From Tigriopus japonicus (lineage: Eukaryota; Arthropoda; Copepoda; Harpacticoida; Harpacticidae): 64,000 bases of DNA. The stretch lies in NCBI GenBank assembly GCA_010645155.1, contig CM021318.1:3392217-3456216 (forward strand), given 5' to 3'. This document shows, piece by piece, positions 46,574-56,348 of this stretch. The translations under genes were made by a program, and so were the position numbers. Below the pieces are notes generated by a model. It searched no databases and was not told the origin of the DNA. It saw only the letters and a list, made by a program, of their open reading frames with translations. Positions within the stretch are counted from its first letter, which is position 1. Each line of letters begins with the position of its first letter.

Positions 46574-48304
46574 ATGGCCGCTCATCTGTTTAGTGAGTCC
46601 GGCCAAATGCAGGAGGTCAACATCCCTGACATTTTTGATGTCCTAGAGGAGGGCGAGAACGAGGGCGCTGTGAAATACCTGCTGGGATTTGGATCCTCGG
46701 GGGAAGATGAAGGATTGGTCCCTGTTGTGGATATTCCTATCCAGTCCATGGATCCAGCCAAAGTGGTCAATGTCCCGCCATCCATGACTTCTATGGGAAT
46801 GGTCCAAGGCACATCGTCACTTCTTCAGTCCACGGTGTCCACAACTAGTCAAGATGGGAGTGTTAGTAGTGGCGAGGTGCCGGCCATTCGAAAACGGGAC
46901 ACAAGTGGCGCTAAGGCCATTTTTGCGTGTGACTGTTGTGGCAAGGCCTTCACCACCAAATTCAACCTTAAGCGACATATCAACATGCATTGCCACAAGT
47001 CCAAAGAAGCCGGGGTTCCCATTCAGGGGCCACCATCGGCCAATCAGCCATCCAAAAAGTATGTCCAAGGCAGATTGTGTCGGATACGAGGCGATGAACC
47101 GGGAAGTCAGAAATCAAACAATGTTCCGGGCTCGGACGGTGCTCAAGGGATCACGTCTATGGGAACAACTCTGGGCTCATATCAAAACACAAACAGTAGC
47201 TCCTCAAGCAGTTCAAGCAACAGTAGTGATATTCCTACTAGTCATATTTCTCCGCAGTTCCGCACGCTCATCCAAACCAGTGTTCCCTCTCAGGCCTCGC
47301 CCACCCCTTCACTCAATCTCTCTCCGGCTTCTTTGCCCGTGCAGCCGTTGCCCGAAGCGTCGCTTCAAATTATCCAGGACTTGAACAATCATAGTCCGAC
47401 CACGGTCTCATCGGCCAATGCGCCCGCACAGGTCACCACTTACACGGTGCCCGTGACCAACGCTTCTCTTCCCTCGGGAAATCTTGTTACCTCGTACACT
47501 TTGTCCCCCAACCAGCCAATTCGGCCCATTTCTGTGATCACATCCAATCCTCTTTCGTTGTCCAATGTTGTTGTTCCCTCTACCTCGAATTTTTCCCTGG
47601 TTCGAAACTCGGCTGCGTCCCAAGCTGTGAGCAAGCCACCCACTACAATTCCCCTCTTACAAACTGTACAGCAGGCCGCCAAAGTCATCCAAATTGGAAA
47701 TACCGCTGTACCGGCTACGTTTTCTGTCTGTGTGAATGTCAATCCATCGTCGCTACAAAGTTCAGGGGCCTCTCACGACTCCCAAGTGACCACTGTGCCA
47801 AGTAATGCAAGTGTCATTATCACAAGTTCTGTGGTTCCCCAAGACCTATTTGACAATAGTGAACCTTTCTCTCCCGAGGGCATTCTTCTCTCTTCTGTGG
47901 GGGCTGAGACGTCCTCGAGTGACGAAGGAAGCAAAATGTCAAGATCTTTTTTAGGGTTAAGCGGCCTTAATCCGGACCACAAGGCCGCTGTAACCAAACG
48001 GATTGAGCAAGTCCCAAAAGGTTGGGTCAGAAAAGTGGTTTTGGACGAGGACGGATTCCATAACGTGCTCTATTTCAATGCAAACGGGAAGAAATTCTCG
48101 TCGGAGGTGGAAGTGAAAGAATATTTCTTACGTTTGGGATATTATCTCAGTCCGGGAGCATTCAACTTCGAGACGAACGAAGCTCGAGGGACAAAAGCGA
48201 CTCATTCGGCTCATAATTCAAGTACGGTTCGGGAAATATTGATTTATAAACTAGGAACAACTTGGAGGGGATCATATTTCTACTTTAAACAAGACCATTT
48301 CTGA
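46574..48304 (+). CDS. C2H2 zinc finger and MBD-like domain protein
   Basis: A 576-codon uninterrupted frame starts at ATGG in a good context (ACAATGG). Residues 1-75 are acidic. A single canonical C2H2 finger spans residues 117-139 (C119-x2-C122-x12-H135-x3-H139). The middle is Ser/Thr/Gln-rich and disordered, as in transcriptional activation regions. Residues about 477-534 match the methyl-CpG-binding fold: PKGWVRKVV, then YFNANGKKFSSEVEVKEYF, then FNFE. I infer a nuclear DNA-binding regulator; whether it binds methylated DNA cannot be read from sequence. This domain pair is not one I know from characterised MBD proteins. The last 26 codons after a possible donor at 48222 look unlike the rest and may not be the real end. 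A 5' exon at about 42.4 kb is possible. Confidence 0.8.
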   Translation: MAAHLFSESGQMQEVNIPDIFDVLEEGENEGAVKYLLGFGSSGEDEGLVPVVDIPIQSMDPAKVVNVPPSMTSMGMVQGTSSLLQSTVSTTSQDGSVSSGEVPAIRKRDTSGAKAIFACDCCGKAFTTKFNLKRHINMHCHKSKEAGVPIQGPPSANQPSKKYVQGRLCRIRGDEPGSQKSNNVPGSDGAQGITSMGTTLGSYQNTNSSSSSSSSNSSDIPTSHISPQFRTLIQTSVPSQASPTPSLNLSPASLPVQPLPEASLQIIQDLNNHSPTTVSSANAPAQVTTYTVPVTNASLPSGNLVTSYTLSPNQPIRPISVITSNPLSLSNVVVPSTSNFSLVRNSAASQAVSKPPTTIPLLQTVQQAAKVIQIGNTAVPATFSVCVNVNPSSLQSSGASHDSQVTTVPSNASVIITSSVVPQDLFDNSEPFSPEGILLSSVGAETSSSDEGSKMSRSFLGLSGLNPDHKAAVTKRIEQVPKGWVRKVVLDEDGFHNVLYFNANGKKFSSEVEVKEYFLRLGYYLSPGAFNFETNEARGTKATHSAHNSSTVREILIYKLGTTWRGSYFYFKQDHF

Positions 48305-48729
48305 AGTTTTTATGCATAAGTTCTAAGTCTTTTCCTTCCTTGATTACTTGGGGTGAATTTTTTAGATTTACCTAAACACCTCGATTTTTCCTTAAGGTAT
48401 GGGTTTGGTCAAATTTAACTAAGTGAGTGGCTTTTCTCTCCAAAAGTAGCAGTTTTGTTACGGCTGGTGTTTTCCGACTGCATTTCGCAGTAAATTAATG
48501 AACAAACTATATCTTTTCTAATAATTCAGAGTTTTGCCATTGGTGCTATTTTCCGCCCTGAACAAAAATAGCGTTTTTCATCCTATAACTTCAGTTGTAC
48601 TTGTCAACAGCCTTGTGGGAACCCAAATGTGACATAATTTAGCAAAATTTTCAACTTTAATTCTTCAAGTCGGATTGACGAGCAATAAAATAGATTAGTT
48701 ACAAACTACGTGTGTTATTTTCTTTTTAG
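48305..48729 (+). other. Intercistronic region between C2H2-MBD gene and polybromo
   Basis: It contains an AATAAA (48684-48689) about 40 bases before a good acceptor (tttctttttag, AG at 48728-48729), which lies 38 bases before the polybromo ATG. A possible 5' UTR donor AAG|GTATGG lies near 48395. No convincing core promoter was seen. Confidence 0.6.
48684..48689 (+). promoter_or_regulatory. Polyadenylation signal, C2H2-MBD gene
   Basis: AATAAA 380 bases after the stop codon and just upstream of the polybromo splice acceptor. Confidence 0.55.
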
Positions 48730-48767
48730 ACCAAAGTCGGGCGATAATCACTAACAACAATAAAACC

Positions 48768-51700
48768 ATGCCGCCAAAGAGACGTCTCTCCTCAGTTGGA
48801 GGGATTAATGAAGATTCCCGAGATGGAAGTGAGGAACGAAGTTCAATCACCCCCGAACCTGGGAGAAAGCGCAAAAAAATGGACCCAGTAAGAGCTCGTT
48901 CAAATCATACGTAAATGACAAACGCGGCAATTCAACCCAACTAATATTAATTCATTTATTAGCAACAACAAATGCAAATGTTGTACGACTTTCTTCGACG
49001 GTACAAGAGAGAAGACGGGAGTGAACTTTGCGAGCCATTCATTCGAGCTCCCAAACGTCGGACCGATCCAGAATATTACGATGTTGTGGCCGATCCCATT
49101 GACATGTTGAGGATTCAGCAAAAGCTCAAAACTGACGAGTATACTGACTTGACCGAATTAAAAGCCGATTTTGACAAGCTCATTACCAACGCGCACAAGT
49201 TCTATGCCGATGATAGCGACGAGTACGAAGCAGCGTCTGAAGTGAAAGATCTTCTGGACAAGGCCGTAATCAAGCTTGAAATGGGCGAAGATCCCGTTCA
49301 CAGCCTGGGAAATCGAGAGGAGAGCGATGACAGTGATGGAAACGAAATGCTGGAAGAGCTCTTTGCCATGGTGATCCAAGCAACCGATCCTGCCGATGGC
49401 AATCGTCCATTGCATTTGGCCTTCCGACTCCTTCCATCCCAAACAGTAAGATCATTCATTGATGATTCTGATAAAGCTAAATCAACTATATCTTTAAACT
49501 TTGCTTTTAGCGCTATCCGGAGTACTACAAGGTAATCACGGATCCCTTGGACTTGAAGTTAATTGGCGCCAAAATTCGGGACAATGTCTATGAGACCTTG
49601 GACGAGTTGGAAGAAGATCTTTCTTTGGTTTTCAAAAATGCCATGCACTTCAATGAGCCAGGATCCCTGATCTACCGCGATGCCAAGACCTTAGCCAAAT
49701 TGGTTAAGACTAAGAAATATGAGCTGGAAGTAAACAAAGTGGCCAGGGAGAATCGAGGCTCTCGAACTAGACGATCCATTGTGAAGAAGTTCTACTCCAC
49801 AGAGGTAAGATCACTCTTTTTTTTAAGAGTTTGAGTTCGTCTCGTTCAATTAATTGGATTTTACAGTTGGCCGAACTTCAGTACGAAGACAGCGAATCGG
49901 AGGAGAGTGAGGGCGAGGATATCGATTACGATGACCCCTTATGGGCACTTTACGGCCATGTTCGATACTTCGAAACTCCTTCTGGAGTCAAGCTCGGCGA
50001 GCCATTCCTCACTCTTCCATCTAAACGGGAGCTTCCAGATTACTACGAGGTCATTAGCCAGCCCATGTCCCTCAATCAGGTAAAATACTCGCTTCATTTC
50101 ATATTTTCTTCGTTGAGCAAGGAGAAAGACGGATAATCTGATCTCCTAGGTAACCAGTAGGCATTTCTATATATGGACTATCAAGGCCCAAAACCAAAGC
50201 TTTTCGGCTAAATCTTTAATGTGGAACTAAAGAAAATTAAACTACAGCGAGACAAGAAAGTTTTAGGCCAATAGAACAAAACAAAACTCTAGTTTTGCAT
50301 TCTAAATAGCAATTTTTGAACTTGTCTTACCAATCACTTATGTACTGTTTTTCCTTCAATTTGATCACAAGATCTGCCATAGAATTTGCATTTAAGAACT
50401 GATCAATTATGTTTTGACAATACAGACTTCTTTTCTACGAACTATGAAGGGTGGGAAATATGAATGGAATCAAAACTTTCTTGTCACGTTGGCTTCATTG
50501 CTCTGCTCCTGTCATCTTAAGAAAACTTTGAAACGCCTTTTCTCTAAAGTTAAGGAAAACAAAATTGAGATTGCCGATGTTTCAAATTCGTAAGCAAGCC
50601 TTTTTTGGGTAACCATTTTCAGATCCGTAAGAAGCTCAAAGGAAACGAATATAGCCAGCTTTCGAACTTGGCGGACGATCTCCAGATCATGTTTGAGAAT
50701 TGCAAGGCTTACAATCGACCAGACTCTCGCTTGTACAAGGAAGGCGTGAAGCTTCAAAAGATTATGAATGCCAAATTGGAAGAACTTCAATTAGAAGAGG
50801 AAGATGATGTCCAAACTCACGATGAGGCTGGTGCTTTAATCAAGACACCTCGTTCACCACGCGATCCGATTCGAAAACGTATGCGTGTCCTCTACAACAC
50901 TGTCCTCAATCATAAACGCAATGGCGTTCAAATCATCAGCATGTTCATGGAAAAGCCGAGCAAAAAGGACTATCCAGATTACTACGAGATCATATCCTGT
51001 CCCATGGATATGAACACCATCAACGAGAAGATCAAAACCGGCCAATACAAGTCCGAGGATGATTTGATTTCCGACATGAAGCAAATGTTCACCAACTGTC
51101 GACGCTACAACGAAGATGGATCGGACATTTATGAGGATGCCAATGTGCTTGAGAAGGTCTTAATGGCAAAAGCAAGGGACATGGGCTTGACTGGTCGCAA
51201 TCGGAAGAAGAAATCCTATCGAGCCAGCGAGAAAATTAAAAGCCTTACGGAAACCCTTCGAGATCACAAGGATTCAAAGGGCAGGCAACTTTCATTGATC
51301 TTCTTGAAATTGCCCAACCCCAAGGAGTTCCCGGATTATTTCGAAGTAATCAAGAATCCTGTGGACTTTGAGAAAATCACCTCTAAAATGAAGCAAGGAG
51401 TTTACAACTCCTTAGAGGAGTGCTTGGCTGATTTTGTTCTCATGTTTGACAACGCTTGTAAGTACAACGAACCCGATTCGCAAATCTACAAGGATGCCCT
51501 CACCCTCCAAAGTTTGGCTACTCGAACCTGTCGCACCCTTCAGGATGACGATAATAGTGTTCCAGATGTTCAAGCCGCCGTCCACGATATCTTGACTTAC
51601 ATCTTCATTGCCATGTATAATCATCAGGATTCGGAAGATCGCTGTTACTCGGATTCCTTCTCGGAGTTGCCTGAATATGACGAAATCGGCGGAAAACAAG

Positions 51701-54700
51701 TTCGTGCTCTCAGTATGGATTTGATCAAAAGACGCTTGGATCAAGGCCTATACAAACGGTTGGACACGTTCCAAAGAGATATCTTCGCCGTTATGGAAAG
51801 AGCCCGAAATCTCTCCAGAACCGATAGCCAAGTGTTTGAGGATTCGGTTGAACTGCAGACATTCTTCATCAAGATCCGAGATGAGGCTTGTTCGAACGGA
51901 GACGTACTTCAATCCCGGGCTTTGTTGTACACTTTGAAAGATCTTAATGCAGCCGTGAGTGCCCTAAAAACCCAAAAGAAAGCCACGGAGCTGCCCGAAG
52001 ATGAGAACTCAAGGGATGTTAAAGAAGAGCACGATCAAGAAGCTTCCACCAGTACGGTGACCTTCAACGAGCAAGATTACCATGTAGGCGAGTTTGTTTA
52101 CGTCGAAGGTCTGGATAAAGGCACCGAGCCTTACATTTACGTCATCGAGAACATCTTCACCAATAAGGAAGGCCAACAGATGATGTATGGTAATCAATTC
52201 TTCCGCCCAGTGGAAACCTTCCACGTTTCCTCGAGAAAGTTTTTGGAAAACGAGGTCTTCCGCTCGGATGTGCACAAGTCGTTCCCATTGTCAACAATTT
52301 GTGGTCGTTGCATGGTTGTACCTGTTCGTGAATATTTCCGGAGCAAACCCGAAGGTTTCGAAGACAAGGACTTGTACGTGTGTGAGTCTCGTTATCAGAG
52401 CAGAGCTCGAAGCTTCAAGAAAATGAAAATGTTCTGGAACATCCCTGACCACATTAATATGATCCCGCGAGATGAGCCCCTGGAACCGAAACGGGTGATG
52501 TCTGTTTTCAAAGAGCGCATTGAAAAACACAAGGAAGAGATTGAGGAAATCGATTCAATGGTGCGATCCTTGGAAGAGGAACTGCCCCCCAATGTGATTT
52601 GGGCCAATCCGGATGCTTCTGCTCAGGTTCAAGAACATCGAACCTATTACGAACAATACACAATTCCTGGACCCATCACTCTTCGACGAGGAGACGCAGT
52701 GTATGTTCGCTCGGAAAATGGCAAGAATCTCATCGCTCAAATTGATCTCATGTGGACCGGCGAGGAGTAAGTATTGTTTTGTGAAAAGCCTCTTTTCTCC
52801 TCTGGTATCTATCTTTATATCTATCTTTGTTCCATTAGTGGTATGGCGTACTTTCACGGTCCTTGGTTCGTGACTCCTCGTGAGATCCCTCATTACTCCA
52901 CGCACATGTTTTACAAGCAGGAGTGCTTTTTGTCCACCATCTCGGATTCGAATCCTCTTCTTTCGGTGGTTGGCCGTTGCTGCGTGCTCGAATCCAAGGA
53001 TTACATCATTTCCCGTCCCACCCAATACAAAGAGACCGACGTATACATCTGCGAGTCCATCTATGACGAGAGCAAGCGGATGATTCGAGGCTCTTTGGAT
53101 GAAGGATTGAAGCAATACGAACACTCGGAGGCCGTTCAAGCTGATGAGGTCTATTTCTTCAAGCATCCAATTACCGTCCAAAAGGTAATTAGGACTTTTT
53201 TCCGGGGTGTGTGGATGTTGCAGTAACTGTTTCATTGATGAATTTAGGAACCTTCTCCAACTGCACCTCCGGCGGTGGTTCCAAATGTGGTTGGCAATAC
53301 CACCCCGATGAAACAGAGCCTCTCTGTGATGGAAGTGGACAATGAGGACTCCCTAGATGCTCCTCCTTCTGTGGCGTCTTCGGACACTGCCACGCCCACA
53401 CCAACACCGGCATCAACCAAGAAGGTGCGTTTGGATTGTATTGGAGTCATTCACTTTCACATTAGCCAGGTTTCTCCTATGTTTTTTTGTATTTGAACTT
53501 GTTTTGTTTTTCGTGTCATTAACCCATTGTGTATGCAGGCAAAAGGTCCAGCGAAGAAGCACGTGACTCCGTATATTGTGTACTCCAGTGACATTCGCAA
53601 GAAGATCACGGAGGAACACAAGAACTGCTCTTTTGGAGACATCTCCCGGCTCGTGGGAGAAAAGGTATGCTATTTGGATACGCAACTAATTGGTGCTTCT
53701 CTCTATCTTGCCTTCTAGCAGAAGGCTAAACTGCAAAAGCGCAATGGCTACCAGATATTTTCCTCCCAACTTTGGGTTCGGGTCAAGGCCGAAATGGGAA
53801 GTTTTGCCGATACCAGTCGAGAGATTGGCGTTCAGGTCAGGGCTCGGTTCCAAATCTCCACCAACAGTACTCACTTTTGATTCTCGTTCATTCAGTAGTT
53901 GGAAATCATTCAAATAGTAACACACAGCAACCCTTCTTGTGTTTCACTCTTTTGATTTTGTTTTTCCTTTTTTTTTAAATAGCCCATTTTTGGTTTTGTA
54001 GTTTGGCTTTTCTGCTTTCAAGTAAATTTATTGACAAAGATACCTAAAACGTTTTATTTAATTTGTACATTTTAGTGGAAACAATTGAGCGACACCGAAA
54101 GACAAGTCTACGAAGAAAAGGCCAAGCGGCAAAATGAGGAAAACGCCTTGAAGTTTCAAATGGAACAAGAAAAAGTGGAACAAGAACGGTAAGCTTGAAT
54201 CAAGTACACAATTCAACCAAACAACTTTTCTTTAAACCATATCCTGGGAACATTCTCACAGGCCAACACCATCTGTTCCGCAATTAAGTCATGCCCGAAA
54301 TGAAAATTTTGTCCGTAAGTCAATGATGTCCAATCCTGAGCATGACATTCATTCAACCCCGTGAATGTTTGTGCCATGCCTCCCAAGGAGGCTACTTAAT
54401 CATAGATTTACGAGTACCCTGCCTTTGAATGTCGTACCCATTATCATTTGTAGTCATCCTAGCATGTCCTTAGAAATTCGTCGAACCCTCATTTTACCGT
54501 TATTTTATTCCTTACGTGCTCGTGTAGGCGTAGACAAGAAGCTGCCACTGTGGCTGCTGCGGCTATTCAGCAGCAACAACAACAGCAACAACAACAACGC
54601 AGTGCTGCCATCCTCAATGGACAGATTCCACCCAATCAAACCCCTGCCTCTGCTGCCGCAGGGGCGGGCTCTAATGGCACCTCATTGCCACTTCAACAAA

Positions 54701-55231
54701 GGAACGGGGGTATTAATGTCCAACAAGTGTTGTCCACTGCCAGACCAAGTAAGTTATTATACTAGGTTTAGTTGTCAATGTGTAGTGCGTCCCTTTGCAT
54801 GGCATCAGAGCTAGCTTTCGAGAAAAGCCAATCGGTTTATGGATTCCTTCATTTCAGCTGCCAATCCTGCTGGGCCTTTGGTCAAACCAGTAGAGCCCAT
54901 TTTTCACACTGTTCCTCCCCGACCTCAACGCCTTTTACATTCAGAGGCCTACATCAGGTTTGTGGCCAAATTATGTATAGAATGATCTTACCTCACTGTT
55001 GTGCTAACTTTGACTTTAAGGTATATTGAGGGTTTGAGCTCGGACAGCCAAGTTATGTCCAATTGGGAGAAACAGCTTAATGCCACCAAGGAGAACACGA
55101 AAACGGATGAGGCCAAGTTACCAGCACATTGGTTGGCGGATAACGGAGAGCATGGCACCTCTTTGGACGCCTTGTGGGCCCTCAGGGACTTCATGATGAC
55201 GGATGCGTTGGGTGTAATGAAGATACTCTAA
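48768..55231 (+). CDS. PBRM1: Polybromo (PBRM1/BAF180), PBAF chromatin-remodeller subunit
   Basis: Coding exons: 48768-48887, 48963-49445, 49511-49804, 49867-50079, 50623-52766, 52839-53184, 53248-53424, 53539-53664, 54076-54188, 54528-54748, 54858-54957 and 55021-55231, with consistent phases: 1515 residues, or 1554 if the exon at 53719-53835 is also used. Order: basic N-terminus MPPKRRLSS; bromodomains 1-6 (about 41-150, 165-285, 325-425, 452-554, 571-664, 682-784); BAH domains (about 856-969 and 1054-1165); HMG box (about 1260-1320); a ten-glutamine tract; and the conserved C-terminus RLLHSEAYIRYIEGLSS. Bromodomains 2-5 keep the acetyl-lysine Asn (HFNEP, AYNRP, RYNED, KYNEP); domain 1 has Tyr and domain 6 Ser there. 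It targets the PBAF SWI/SNF complex to acetylated nucleosomes. Polyadenylation signal at 55312. Exons start only 38 bases after an acceptor at 48729. Confidence 0.95.
50080..50622 (+). other. Polybromo intron 4
   Basis: 543-bp AT-rich intron, the longest in the gene. Nothing further recognised. Confidence 0.7.
53719..53835 (+). CDS. PBRM1: Alternative HMG half-box exon of polybromo
   Basis: 117 bases with a strong acceptor (ctatcttgccttctag, a NAGNAG tandem TAGCAG) and donor CAG|gtcagg, phase 0 on both sides. It encodes NGYQIFSSQLWVRVKAEM then SFADTSREIGVQ. These align with the preceding exon (PYIVYSSDIRKKI ... SFGDISRLVGEK): both are helices I-II of an HMG box. Either exon ends exactly where the exon at 54076 supplies WKQLSDTERQVYEEKA, the third helix. 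It is therefore a duplicated exon, used as a mutually exclusive alternative or added in tandem. Confidence 0.7.
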
Positions 55232-55311
55232 CCGGGATTCTCGGCCCTCTCATTGGAATCGAAGGACATGGATACATACTAAATGTTATTTTTTTGTGGT
55301 AATACGAAGCA

Positions 55312-55317
55312 AATAAA
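55312..55317 (+). promoter_or_regulatory. Polyadenylation signal of polybromo
   Basis: AATAAA 81 bases after the stop. On the opposite strand the converging gene has AATAAA at 55353-55358 and one overlapping its stop codon, so the two 3' ends are interleaved within about 140 bases. Confidence 0.65.
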
Positions 55318-55367
55318 TGTCTCCGATGTCGTAGTACAAACCTGGACCAAGGTTTATTCCTCCACCT

Positions 55368-56348
55368 TTATTCCTCTTCCGTTTGAACCTCGGCGTCTTG
55401 GGTAGGAATTTTCCTCAGATTCCGTGCCTCAACTAAGGTGTGGCATGTTTCAAGATCCGCATTCATTTGCTCAGCTAGGGAATCAAAGTCTTGATCGGCC
55501 TTTTCAATGGCTTCCATATACTTTGATTCTCTGGAGAGGCGCGATTCAATCATTGAAATTTGGCTCAATCGATGCCCTAAAGCTAATCTTTTGGCTTGTA
55601 ATTCCATGTTGCGATTGGGTGATGCCAAGGCCTTCTTCAGTTCAAGCTCGACCTTCTTCTCGGTCAGTGTGTCAATCATGGTCTTCATTTCACCCTTAAG
55701 TAGATCCTGAGCCTCAAAAATAGTCTGTTCAAATTTTTGATTATTGTTAATAGACTGATCAATGAGACTTGGCAAGAGTTCTGGAAAGAAATAGCGGTTT
55801 TCATTCAGCTTCCCAGATAAAATAAGCCCAATCCAACTTTAGAGATTACCCAAAGAAGTTTCCACATCATGAAGTTGTGTTTGCAATTCCGAAAACCGAT
55901 TCAGATCCCATTGAAGGGCTTCTTTCATCCTCTCTAGTGATCTTTCTTCAAGTTCCAAAGCGTTTGATAACTCTTCCTTTCGTTCTTCTTCAGTTTCTCT
56001 CTGAATCCAAAGTTCCATGATTTTTGAGCGAAGTAATTTGAGCTCAGAGGCCAGGCTTTTCTCTTGGGCATTTAAATGTTCCATGGAAGCTTTTAGTTTC
56101 TGATCCTCCACCTCGGTTGTGCCGTTGAGAGTGGCCAATCGAATTTTTTCTGACAGTTCGTCCAATTCGCGTTGATGAGCCCTTTGAAGATCAGTTAATT
56201 CAGATTTTGCGTGGTTGGACGCGTTCCAATCTTGCTCTGAAGGTTGCTCAGGGAAGGATGGAACCGGATGGTTGAGTGCTAGCCATTTCATAACGGTTTC
56301 AAGGCTTATCTCTTCCGATTCTTGACGTGTATTGCTTTGGTCGGCCAT
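55368..56348 (-). CDS. Coiled-coil protein, possibly augmin subunit HAUS1
   Basis: Two exons, 56348-55850 (ending TTG G|gtaatc) and 55780-55368 (tttccag|AA), give 303 residues. Almost the whole protein is heptad-like coiled coil rich in Glu, Leu, Lys and Gln. The N-terminus has a short folded patch with WLALNHPVPSFPEQ. HAUS1 of the augmin complex has a similar N-terminal W-L...HP-x-P pattern and a similar length (about 280). Augmin recruits gamma-tubulin to spindle microtubules. Coiled-coil proteins match each other easily, so the HAUS1 identity is tentative, while the gene itself is well supported by the in-frame splice and codon use. The start context AAAATGG is good. Confidence 0.75.
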
